From: Paraburkholderia nodosa DSM 21604
GTDB lineage: Bacteria > Pseudomonadota > Gammaproteobacteria > Burkholderiales > Burkholderiaceae
Direction of reading: 5' to 3'
Length of the DNA: 64,000 nt
Assembly (NCBI RefSeq): GCF_000519185.1
Contig: NZ_JAFA01000010.1
Location: forward strand, 86,785 to 150,784
In this document: piece by piece, positions 33,744 to 42,490 of the stretch
Layout of the letters: the number at the start of each line of letters is the position of its first letter
Position numbering within the stretch: the stretch's first letter is position 1
Program-made: the position numbers and the translations under genes
The notes under the pieces: model-generated
What the model saw: only the letters and a program-made list of their open reading frames with translations
What the model was told of the DNA's origin: nothing
Databases searched by the model: none

Positions 33744-36700
33744 CTACTGATCGTTGTAATGCGACTGGTAAGGCATGACCGGCATATCCAGCGATTTCGT
33801 CTGCGGTGCGAAGCTAAAGCGCAGATACAGCCCAGCCACCCACTGGCGGTAGCTGGACGAATTGTTGGCGCCCACCGACGCGCCGCCCGTGAGGTGATTG
33901 CTGAAGCGGTATTCGGCCGCGGCCAGCAGGTTGTAGCCAATGCCGGTCTTCGACTGCGCGGGATGGACCGCGCCGTCGCTCAAGCCAAGCGACGACGCTG
34001 CTGTGACGGCGGCCGCCTGCAGCGTGCCGTCGGTCGGGAAGTACGGCGCGCCAGCCTCGTGGTAGTACTGCAGACCTGCCGAGCCCTGCAGCTTGTAGGT
34101 CCAGCGATCCGAGCGCTGCGCCCACGTGATGGGCACGGTGAACGCGTAGAAGCGCTGCGGACTGAAATAGCCGCCGTTGCCGTAGGTGAAGTTGTTTTGG
34201 TCGTGGCGGTAGAACTCGCCGCTCAGATTCATGCCGATGGTCAGCATGTTGCTGGCGCTGCGCAGCAGGTACCAGTACGTGCCCGCGCCGACCTCGGCGC
34301 CCTCGTTGGACTGGACGCTATAGCCGTCCAGGTACTTCACGGAACCGTAGCCGTAGAAGCCGAAATCCTGATTGTCGAGGCCGATCGCGCCATGCAGCCC
34401 CGTGGCGGTCACGCCGCCCCAGCGCAGGCCCGAGCGCGCGTCGGTCGAACCGGCGAACGACGTGATGCTGTCGGTCACGGCGCGGCGCGACACGCCTGCG
34501 TTGAACCAGCTGCCCGCCTTCGCATCGATGGCGCTCCTGAACGACACGCCGCCGACGACATTGGTGTACTGGAAACCCAAAGGCGTCGTGCCGATGTCGA
34601 ACGCCCACTTGCGCGTCTCGTAGCCCACGCCCAGACCCACGCCATGGGCGCTCTGCGCACCGGGCGCGGCGACCGTGCCGTCTTTCTGCGCCTGCGCGGC
34701 GACCGGGCCGCCGCCGAACTGGCTGCTGCTGTAGACATCGGTGCCGAGCGTGCCGCCCTCGAGTTCCACTGGCGTCACGCGCAACGACAGCTTGCCGTTG
34801 CCGACCGGCAGCAAGGCTTCCAGCGGCTGCTGCACATCCGTCAGTTGCGAGGTCCCGCCGGCGCTGTTGTTCGACGAGACGAACAGGCCGCCGCGAATTT
34901 CCGGCGAGCGCTCCGAGCGGATATCGTCGAGTTCGTTGCGCATGTCGTCGAGCGAGATGGCGCCCTCCTGAGGCGCGCTCGTGGCCTGCGCGTCCTGCGG
35001 CGCCTGCTCGCCGATCGGCGTGCCGGCCACGGAAGGCAACGCGGACGCACGCGCCGCCTTCGACGTCGTTGCAGACGCGAGACCGGAAGCCGTTCCCGCG
35101 TCGTTCGCGAGCGCGCCATCGGACGCAGCGCCCGCCGTGCCCTGCACGGCAACCGCATTGACAGCCGGCTGGCGCTTCTCGCGAGCCGCACGGCGGCGGC
35201 GATCGTCGTCGTGCACAAAGGGATTGCCCGCCACATGGACGCCTTGCGCCTGCACGCCGAGCCGCTTTTCCTTGGCCGCGATGGCCGTCACCAGCAGCGA
35301 CTGTGCCTCGCGGGTCTTGCCCTGCATGACGTAGATGCGCGCGGCGCCCGCCAGGACGTCCGGATCGTTCGGCGCCTTCGCAATGGCCTGTTTCAAGGCG
35401 GCGTCCGCCACGCCGCCGTTGCCGGCCTGCACCGCCGTCATCGCCACGCCCAGCTCCAGACCGGGGTTGTCGGGGTCGTTCGCGAGCGCCTTTCGATAAA
35501 GCGACAGTGCCTTGTCGTACTGGCCGTCGGCGGCATACATGCGCGCCAGCGCGGCGTTGGCCAGGCTGTCGTTGGGCCGCTTCGCGAGCACCGGTGCGAG
35601 CGTGTCGTAGGCCTGCGCAAGGTCGCCTTGCTGGCGTTGCTGCTCGGCCAGACGCACGGCGTAGAGGTAGTTCAGATCGTCCAGTTGCCGGCGCTGGTCT
35701 GCGGTCAGCGTCTCGCCCTGCAACCCGCGGATCACGTCCTGGGCCTGAACGTTCTGGCCGGTCTTGAGCAGCAGGCCCGCATAGGCCAGTTGCACATCGG
35801 GACCGCTGCCCTTCAGGCCGCCCGGCATCAGCCCATGCATCAAGGCCATGGCGCGCGGTAGATTGCCCGCGTCGACATAGGCCTGGGCCAGCGCGCTCAC
35901 CCGCGCCGGGTCCTTGCCCGCCGACGCTTCGAGCCGCGCCAGCATGTTGCGCGCGTCGTCCAGATTGCCGTCGCGCGCCAGTTGTGAAGCTTGCGCCGCC
36001 ACCGCCTGGAAATCGATCTGCTGCGCCGTCGCAACCATGTTCGGCGTGCGCGCGGCGGTGGGAATGCGCGCCATCGTGTCCTGCGCGCGCGTCCAGTCGC
36101 CCATCTGCATGGCCAGCAGCGCGCTTGCGTAGAGGGCGTCGGGATTGTCGGGGTTCGAGGCGAGCAGGCCGTCCACGAGTTCCCGCGCCTCGTCGGCGTG
36201 GCCCTGCCTCAGTTCGTAGCGCGCCAGTTCCAGACGGATCCACGGATTGTCGGGATCGCGGCGCTGCGCGTCTTCGAGGATCCGTCGCGCGCCGTCCAGA
36301 TCGCCGCGCTGCTCGGCGGCGTCGGCGCGGCCCGCGGCGACGGCGGCACGCAAACGGTCGAGGCCGCCGATGCCGGCCTGCTGCTCGGGCGGCATGCCGT
36401 CGACCCACTTCTGGGCCTCGTCGGCGCGCCCCGTTGCGGCGAGGATATCGACGAGCCCGCTCACCGCCTCGCGGTTGTTCGGATGTGCCGCCAGCACCTC
36501 GCGGTAGACCTTTTCGGCGCGGACCAGATCGCCCTGCGCCGCATACAGCCGGGCCGACGCATTGCGGCCGCCCGGCTCCGCGGGGTCCATGCGCAGCGCC
36601 TGGTCGAGCTTGCTGCGCGCGGCGGCGTAGTCGCCCACGCTTTGCGCGCCTTCGGCCTGGTTCACCAGCAGCCAGTAGCGGGACGAAGCGAGCGCCTTGT

Positions 36701-37742
36701 TCCAGTTCGCTCCGGCGCCCGGACGCGCGACGGCGCGCGCGAGCAGCGTCTGCGCCTGCGCCAGATCGCCCTGTTGCATGCGCACCAGACCCAGCCCGCC
36801 GAGCGCATCGGTGTCGTTGGGTTTGTCGCGCAGCACATCGGTGAAGCATTGTTCGGCGGTCGTGATGTCGCCCGCCTTGAACGCCGCGAAGCCGCGCGTC
36901 AGGCGCGGGTCCATGACCGGCACGGCAGGGGCGCCCGCCGCACGCGGCGAGAGCATCTGATGGCGAATTTCATCGTCATCGGGATGCAGCTTCAGATAGT
37001 CCTCGAACCACGACTTGTTCTTCGGCGTGGGCGTGACCCAGGTCAGCACGGAGCGCCAGGCTTCCGTGGCCGCGCCGCCGATGTCCGGGCGCACGGCCAG
37101 CTTTTCCAGCAAGGCGACGCCCGCCGCACGATAGCGTTCGTCGCGCACCTGATGCTGGGCCAGCGCCAACTGGGTATACGGATCGGGCGTCTCGGCGTTC
37201 AGGCGCGTCAAGCCCTGAATGGCCGGATCCACGCCGCCGTCCGTATAGCCGAGGAAGGTGTAGTACTCGCGCGCCACACTGCCCCGCGGGGCCTTGCCGC
37301 CCAACGCCTTGTCGTATTGCGCGATCGCGGCCGCCAGCGCCTTCGGGTCGTTCTGGTTGACCGCGTCCTGCGCCATCTGGCGCGCCCGGGCGAACGTGGA
37401 CTTGGCGGGCTCCACGGCAAGACGCAAGTCCTGCTCGAGCAGCGGCACGAAGCGGCTGTCGGGCGCAGCGGCGCGCAGCCTCGCCAGATAGTCTTTGGCG
37501 ACCGCAAACTGCTTCTTGCCCAACGCGATCGACCCCATGCCATAGAGGCCTTCGGGCTGCTTCGGGTCAGCCAGCAGCAGTTTCGACCAGGACTGCGCGG
37601 CCAGATCGGGTTTGTCATGCGCCTGCCAATAGCGGCCCTGCTCGAGCAGCATGCTGGAGCTGGCGTTCTGCGCCCACGCGGGGTGGCTGACCGAGGTGAG
37701 CAACAAGCCCAGAACACAGGCCTGGCTGCGGCTGACTAACAT
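33744..37742 (-). CDS. bcsC: Cellulose synthase outer-membrane subunit BcsC
   Basis: 1332 residues. A signal peptide (MLVSRSQACVLGLLLTSVSH ending near AWAQ) is followed by a long array of TPR repeats to about residue 830 (e.g. SLYRKALANDPDNPGLELGVAM). An unusual low-complexity linker, Ala/Ser/Arg-rich (about 840-925), leads to the BCSC_C beta-barrel (about 925-1331) ending in aromatic-rich strands and RFSF near the terminus. BcsC carries the growing glucan through the periplasm and out. AGGAAA precedes the ATG. It begins 13 bases after the second bcsB. At 1332 residues it is longer than the ~1157 of E. coli, nearer the Komagataeibacter form. Confidence 0.95.
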   Translation of the reverse strand: MLVSRSQACVLGLLLTSVSHPAWAQNASSSMLLEQGRYWQAHDKPDLAAQSWSKLLLADPKQPEGLYGMGSIALGKKQFAVAKDYLARLRAAAPDSRFVPLLEQDLRLAVEPAKSTFARARQMAQDAVNQNDPKALAAAIAQYDKALGGKAPRGSVAREYYTFLGYTDGGVDPAIQGLTRLNAETPDPYTQLALAQHQVRDERYRAAGVALLEKLAVRPDIGGAATEAWRSVLTWVTPTPKNKSWFEDYLKLHPDDDEIRHQMLSPRAAGAPAVPVMDPRLTRGFAAFKAGDITTAEQCFTDVLRDKPNDTDALGGLGLVRMQQGDLAQAQTLLARAVARPGAGANWNKALASSRYWLLVNQAEGAQSVGDYAAARSKLDQALRMDPAEPGGRNASARLYAAQGDLVRAEKVYREVLAAHPNNREAVSGLVDILAATGRADEAQKWVDGMPPEQQAGIGGLDRLRAAVAAGRADAAEQRGDLDGARRILEDAQRRDPDNPWIRLELARYELRQGHADEARELVDGLLASNPDNPDALYASALLAMQMGDWTRAQDTMARIPTAARTPNMVATAQQIDFQAVAAQASQLARDGNLDDARNMLARLEASAGKDPARVSALAQAYVDAGNLPRAMALMHGLMPGGLKGSGPDVQLAYAGLLLKTGQNVQAQDVIRGLQGETLTADQRRQLDDLNYLYAVRLAEQQRQQGDLAQAYDTLAPVLAKRPNDSLANAALARMYAADGQYDKALSLYRKALANDPDNPGLELGVAMTAVQAGNGGVADAALKQAIAKAPNDPDVLAGAARIYVMQGKTREAQSLLVTAIAAKEKRLGVQAQGVHVAGNPFVHDDDRRRRAAREKRQPAVNAVAVQGTAGAASDGALANDAGTASGLASATTSKAARASALPSVAGTPIGEQAPQDAQATSAPQEGAISLDDMRNELDDIRSERSPEIRGGLFVSSNNSAGGTSQLTDVQQPLEALLPVGNGKLSLRVTPVELEGGTLGTDVYSSSQFGGGPVAAQAQKDGTVAAPGAQSAHGVGLGVGYETRKWAFDIGTTPLGFQYTNVVGGVSFRSAIDAKAGSWFNAGVSRRAVTDSITSFAGSTDARSGLRWGGVTATGLHGAIGLDNQDFGFYGYGSVKYLDGYSVQSNEGAEVGAGTYWYLLRSASNMLTIGMNLSGEFYRHDQNNFTYGNGGYFSPQRFYAFTVPITWAQRSDRWTYKLQGSAGLQYYHEAGAPYFPTDGTLQAAAVTAASSLGLSDGAVHPAQSKTGIGYNLLAAAEYRFSNHLTGGASVGANNSSSYRQWVAGLYLRFSFAPQTKSLDMPVMPYQSHYNDQ

Positions 37743-37755
37743 GAAGGTTTCCTGA

Positions 37756-40131
37756 TTATTGTTGCGCGTGCTGCCTGGCGCGCAGCCGTGCCTCGGCTTC
37801 GGCATCGCGCCGCGCCTGACGGCGCCGCAAGGCCACGAACCCACCTGCCGCCAGCAGCACGAGCGCGACGACACCGAGCGCCTTCAGCAGCGAGGCCAGC
37901 GACACGCCGAACGAAGCCAGCCACCAGTCGAGGCCGCGCCACAGGCCCAGATGCCCGACGTAGTACGTGTGCTCGCCCACGAGCGCATCGACTTCGGTGC
38001 CGCGGATCGACACGAGGCTGCCCTGGATGGGCTGCTTGTCGTAGTTCGGCACGCGCAGCAGCGCCGCGGCCGCATCCTTGAGACCGTCGGGTTGATTGCT
38101 GACCAGCATGACCACGCTGCGGCCCTTTTCCTTCGGCGACTCGAAACCCGCCAGCACGGCGCTTACGCCCGGCCCCGTCCAGGCGAGCGACAAGCGCCCG
38201 GGTGCCGAATCGAGACGCGGATTGGCGTGGAACCACCCACGCACGCGGCCCGGCAGATCCGAGAGTGAGAACTGCGCGCCGTGGTCGTACGCCGCGGGCA
38301 TGTACGCCGCCCAGTCCTTGAGCCAGGCCTGATCGGCACCCGAGGCGATCACGAGCAGATCCTTCGCCGCCGGCATGGCGTCGATGCGCTGGCCGCGCAG
38401 CACGGTCACGCCGCGCGCCGGATAGCCGGTCGAGTCGCCCATGCGGCCCATCACGGCCAGATACGTGCTGTACTCCTGCGCCCCCGCATTGGCGCCGAGC
38501 ACGACGTCCGTGTCGGACAGGTCGGCCATGCGCGTGAACGGGAAACCCGCCTGGGCGAACGCGGCCAGGTTCGGCATCGCGATGTAGTGCGGATACCTCG
38601 ACAAGTCGATCGTCGATTCGGGATCGATCGCGCCGCGCACGTTGTCGATGATGATGTCCCGGCACTCGCCCTGCTTGATGTAGTCGTACATGTAGCGGAA
38701 CTGCAGCTGCGTGTTCGGCTGCAGAAGCGACTCCAGCGGCACTTCCAGTTTCGCCTGACGCGGCAGGCTGCTGTCGGGCAGCACTTCGGCGCGCAGCTTG
38801 TCGCCGCCTTCGAGGCGCTCGAGCGACAGCAGCGGAATCGACTTCATGAACTGATCGCTGACGCTGAACAGCAGCGACGAATTCACCATGTAAGGCTGCG
38901 GCGTGTAGCGGTAATGGAGGTCGATCGGCACGTTGGGCGCGTGCCAGCCGAACAGGTCGGGCGGCACGCGCGTATTGATGCGAATGAGGTCCGGGCTGTA
39001 GCCCGACACGCTCAACTGTTTGGTGTCGATCAGCTCACCGAACGATACGGGGCGGTCGGTGCGCAGCCAGCGCGGCGCATCGTAGGGCTTGCGCGGCGCG
39101 AGATCGGCGAAATGCGTGATGAGCGCGCTCGAGCCTGCCAGCGTCTGGCTGCCCGTGACCAGCGCGTCGGCCGCCTGCTTGAGTTCCTTGCCGTCGCGGC
39201 CCATGACGAGCAGCAGCTTGCCGTTGGGATCGTTCGGGTTGCTGACGATGGCGAGCGTCGGACCTTGCAGCGGCGCTCCGGCGAGCGCCGCCTGCTGCGC
39301 GCCTTCGACGATGACGACCGCGTTGCCCTGCGCGGGCACGGTGGAGAGCGACACCGGGAAGTCCGCGCCGCGATAGCTGGCCAGCGCGCCGAACCACGAC
39401 GACACGGCGCCCGCAGCCTCGAGCGCGGCCGTATCGGGATTGCCAGCGAACACGACCGGCAGGTTCAGCCGGCGGATGTCCTGGCCGTCGAAGAACGGCT
39501 TGGGCAGGCGCGCCAGATCGTTGGCCTGCGGCAGCGGCTGCGTATCGACGCTCAGCGTGCTTTCGTTGCTGATGTTGGCCCACAGGCTCGAATGCAGCGG
39601 GTCCTCGCACTGCGTGGTGTAGTGCCCGATCAGTTGCAGACGCAACTTGCTGTTCGAGGTGAACAGATACGCCGGCAGCGCGATCGTGCGCTGCAGGCTC
39701 GCGCCGGCCGTGTCCTTCGGCACCGCGATCGAGGCCGCCACCTGGTCGTTGACCAGCACGTTGATGTGCGAGAGATCGGGCAGCAGCGCCGGCGAATAGG
39801 CATAGCGCAGATTCAGGCGCGCACCGCTCACGACCTGATCGTCGCGCACGCCGACCGGCAGCGTATTGCTGCCGTCGACGCCGCGCAGGTTGAGCGCGTA
39901 TTGCGCACCCAGTTGCCGCAACGACCAGGTCACGGTCGTTGACGCCGCCGCAGCCGCAGCGGGCTGCGCCTGCGCGTTGTTTGCGGCGTTGCCGCTCGCC
40001 GCGGCCTGGGCGTGCGCCGTCGAGACGAAGGCGCAGCCAAGCAGCAGTGCCGGCAACGCCCGCAATACCGGCTGTACGGTCATGCAACGCGCGAGGCGTG
40101 CCCGGGAAATAGCCGGCCGTCTTTTAAACAT
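37756..40131 (-). CDS. bcsB: Cellulose synthase periplasmic subunit BcsB, second copy
   Basis: 791 residues with a signal peptide (VLRALPALLLGCAFVSTAHA), a large periplasmic body and a C-terminal membrane anchor (LLKALGVVALVLLAAGGFVALRRR). BcsB landmarks include NPNDPNGKLLLVMGRDGKEL, PPDLFGWHAPNVPIDLHYRY, YPHYIAMPNLAAFAQAGFPF and a final WRGLDWWLASF. BcsB binds the translocating glucan and activates BcsA. The ATG at 40131 has GAGG 5 bases upstream and overlaps the first bcsB by 8 bases; the GTG at 40155 is less likely. Two adjacent diverged bcsB genes are unusual. Confidence 0.93.
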   Translation of the reverse strand: MFKRRPAISRARLARCMTVQPVLRALPALLLGCAFVSTAHAQAAASGNAANNAQAQPAAAAAASTTVTWSLRQLGAQYALNLRGVDGSNTLPVGVRDDQVVSGARLNLRYAYSPALLPDLSHINVLVNDQVAASIAVPKDTAGASLQRTIALPAYLFTSNSKLRLQLIGHYTTQCEDPLHSSLWANISNESTLSVDTQPLPQANDLARLPKPFFDGQDIRRLNLPVVFAGNPDTAALEAAGAVSSWFGALASYRGADFPVSLSTVPAQGNAVVIVEGAQQAALAGAPLQGPTLAIVSNPNDPNGKLLLVMGRDGKELKQAADALVTGSQTLAGSSALITHFADLAPRKPYDAPRWLRTDRPVSFGELIDTKQLSVSGYSPDLIRINTRVPPDLFGWHAPNVPIDLHYRYTPQPYMVNSSLLFSVSDQFMKSIPLLSLERLEGGDKLRAEVLPDSSLPRQAKLEVPLESLLQPNTQLQFRYMYDYIKQGECRDIIIDNVRGAIDPESTIDLSRYPHYIAMPNLAAFAQAGFPFTRMADLSDTDVVLGANAGAQEYSTYLAVMGRMGDSTGYPARGVTVLRGQRIDAMPAAKDLLVIASGADQAWLKDWAAYMPAAYDHGAQFSLSDLPGRVRGWFHANPRLDSAPGRLSLAWTGPGVSAVLAGFESPKEKGRSVVMLVSNQPDGLKDAAAALLRVPNYDKQPIQGSLVSIRGTEVDALVGEHTYYVGHLGLWRGLDWWLASFGVSLASLLKALGVVALVLLAAGGFVALRRRQARRDAEAEARLRARQHAQQ

Positions 40132-42490
40132 GAGAACCTCGTCGTCCTTCTTCACGATGCGATGTCTGGGGAATGTCCAGATTCAGGCGTCTCAGGGCGC
40201 GCCGATGCAGGAGTACGCCGCCGAGCAAACCGATGAGCACGACGCTGACGAGCGTCGCCGCGAGCAGCAGCACGATGTGACTCGCGAAGAACCACTCGAT
40301 CGCGAGCCGAAGCGGCAAGGAGCCGATGAAATAGCTCTGGTCCTTGTTCAGCGTGGTAAGGATGCCGTCATTGACGACCACGAGGCTGCCGCCGATCGTG
40401 TCGTCGACGCGGTAGTGGCGCGCTTGCAGCGCGTCCGCGACCGCGCTGAGGCCGCCCGGCGTGTTGCCCGATACGACCACCACGCTGCGGGCATGCGCGA
40501 GCGGCGACTCGAACCCGGCCACCATGCCGTCGTGGTCGTCGCTGCGATAGAGCGCGGCGATGTCGGCCTCACGCCTGGCTTGTGCCTGGCCGCCCGTCAG
40601 CTTGTCCCACCAACCGGCGAGCCCGTTGCCGGACGGCGGAGCCGGAGCGAAGAACCCGCGCGGCAAGTCGCTGCGCCACGCCTTGAGCAAAGGCTGGTTG
40701 TCGCCCGAGGCCAGCACGAGCAAGTCCTTTTGACGCAGCGATTCGACCTGATCCGCATTGGCCACCGTCACGCCCAGCACCGGATAGCCGGTGGCCTGCC
40801 CCATGCTGCCCATCAGCGTCAGATACGCGGAGTCGTCGTCCGCGGCCGGCTGCGTGGGCAGGATCACCGCGGTTTCGGACAGATCGGCGAGGCGCGTGAA
40901 CGGAAAGCCCGCGTTGGCGAACGCGCCCAGATCCGGCATTGCCGTGTAACGCGGCAACTGCGAAATATCGATCGTCGAAGTCGGATCGATGGCGCTCAGC
41001 AGCGGGCCGCCGGGCACGTCCTGCCAGTGGTCCTTCGTCTTGACCGGCTCGTAGCGATAGTCGAATTGCAGCGTCGTCAGCGGCGGCAGCAGATACGTCG
41101 GAATCCGGATCACGGCATGGCCGTCCGATGCGTCTCCCGGCAGCGGCAACGCCGCGATCGGCGTGTTGCCTGCCAGCACATTCAGCGCCGAATGCGTCGA
41201 CTCCGGGCGCGCCGTATAGCGATAACGCAGATTCAGCACCGCGCCGCTGTTGTTGAAACCGAACAGGCCCGGCGGCAGGCGCAGGTCCACGTCCATCGCG
41301 CCGGGCCGGAAACCCTGGATCGTGAACCGGTCCGCCGGCAACAGTTCGCCCAGCGCCACCGGGCGGTCGCCCGGCAACCAGTTCGGTGCGTCAAAAGGCT
41401 GGCGCGGTGTTGCGGCAACGGGACCGTCGATGCGGACCTGCGGGCCCGCCAGCGTCTTCGCGCCCAGCACCAGCGCCAGCGCCGCCGTGCGCAGTTGCGG
41501 CTCGTCGCGGCCCGCGACCAGCAGCAGCTTGCCGTTGGGGTCGTTGGGGTTGGGCACGATCGCCAGCGTCGGGGCGTCGACGGCGAGCGGGGCCAGGCCC
41601 AGGGCCGGCAACTCGTCGCGCAGCGCCAGCACGACGGCATGGCCATGTGCGGGCAGCGCGCCGAGACTCGCGGTGAAGTGCGAGCCGCGATAGCCCGCCT
41701 GCGCGCCCAGCCACGAGGCCACGATCCCCGCGGATTCGAGGCGCCGCGCGCCCGGTGCGCGCGGCAGCACGACGGGCAAATTCACGCGGCGCTCATCGCG
41801 CGCGTCGACGAACGGCGCGGGCAGTTGCGACAGGTCGCTGGAGACCGCCGCCGGCGCCACGGTCAGTTCGAGCGCGCTATTCGGGCCGGCTTTCAGCCAA
41901 AGGTCAGGACTCAGCGGATCGTTGCCTTGATCGCTGGCTTTGCTATGGGCAATCAACTCGAGGTTGAGGTGGTTGAACTCGCCGAGCAGCGACACCGGCA
42001 AATCCACGCTCACCTGCGTCGACGTGCGCGGCGCAGGCTGCGGCAACGCAATCGTCGCCCCCACCACGCTGTTGAGCAGCACATTGAGGTGCGAGAGCGC
42101 GGGGAGCAAGGTGGGCGAATAGCGGTAGTCGAGCACGAGCCGCGCGCCGACCACGCGCTCGTCACGGCGCAAACCGAAGTCCATGCCTCCATAGGCGTCC
42201 TCGCCGAGCAGCGTCAGCCCTTGCGCAGCGTTTTGCCGTAGTAGCGGGATGCGGTAGGTATAGGTATCGCCGGAGTCGGTAGCGGGCTGCGGCTGCGCCG
42301 ATGCAGGCGCTTCGGCCGTCACGGCCTGCGACGCAAACGGCGGCGCCGATGCGGCCGGCGCGCTGGGCGCACTCGCGGCCAGCGCAACGTTGGCGCCGAA
42401 CGCGAGCACGGCGAGCACCGAACCCAATCGCGGCGCCAACCGGCGCGCGCACGCCAGGGCGCGCGAAGGCAACAGATGGACGGGACTCAC
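40124..42490 (-). CDS. bcsB: Cellulose synthase periplasmic subunit BcsB, first copy
   Basis: 788 residues starting at a GTG whose GTGA overlaps the bcsA stop codon, so translation is coupled. The signal segment (LGSVLAVLAFGANVALAASA) leads to an Ala/Pro-rich stretch to ~95, then the BcsB body (YRYSPTLLPALSHLNVLLN, NPNDPNGKLLLVAGRDEPQL, LPPGLFGFNNSGAVLNLRYRY, LPRYTAMPDLGAFANAGFPF). The C-terminal helix is IVLLLAATLVSVVLIGLLGG. The same landmarks occur in the next gene but overall identity is modest, so duplication is old or one copy was acquired. This copy is the direct bcsA partner by position. Confidence 0.93.
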   Translation of the reverse strand: MSPVHLLPSRALACARRLAPRLGSVLAVLAFGANVALAASAPSAPAASAPPFASQAVTAEAPASAQPQPATDSGDTYTYRIPLLRQNAAQGLTLLGEDAYGGMDFGLRRDERVVGARLVLDYRYSPTLLPALSHLNVLLNSVVGATIALPQPAPRTSTQVSVDLPVSLLGEFNHLNLELIAHSKASDQGNDPLSPDLWLKAGPNSALELTVAPAAVSSDLSQLPAPFVDARDERRVNLPVVLPRAPGARRLESAGIVASWLGAQAGYRGSHFTASLGALPAHGHAVVLALRDELPALGLAPLAVDAPTLAIVPNPNDPNGKLLLVAGRDEPQLRTAALALVLGAKTLAGPQVRIDGPVAATPRQPFDAPNWLPGDRPVALGELLPADRFTIQGFRPGAMDVDLRLPPGLFGFNNSGAVLNLRYRYTARPESTHSALNVLAGNTPIAALPLPGDASDGHAVIRIPTYLLPPLTTLQFDYRYEPVKTKDHWQDVPGGPLLSAIDPTSTIDISQLPRYTAMPDLGAFANAGFPFTRLADLSETAVILPTQPAADDDSAYLTLMGSMGQATGYPVLGVTVANADQVESLRQKDLLVLASGDNQPLLKAWRSDLPRGFFAPAPPSGNGLAGWWDKLTGGQAQARREADIAALYRSDDHDGMVAGFESPLAHARSVVVVSGNTPGGLSAVADALQARHYRVDDTIGGSLVVVNDGILTTLNKDQSYFIGSLPLRLAIEWFFASHIVLLLAATLVSVVLIGLLGGVLLHRRALRRLNLDIPQTSHREEGRRGSHV

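Noticed and set aside
33759..35861. 700-codon plus-strand frame across bcsC
   Set aside because: Arg/Ala/His-rich shadow of bcsC; no ribosome site or family pattern.
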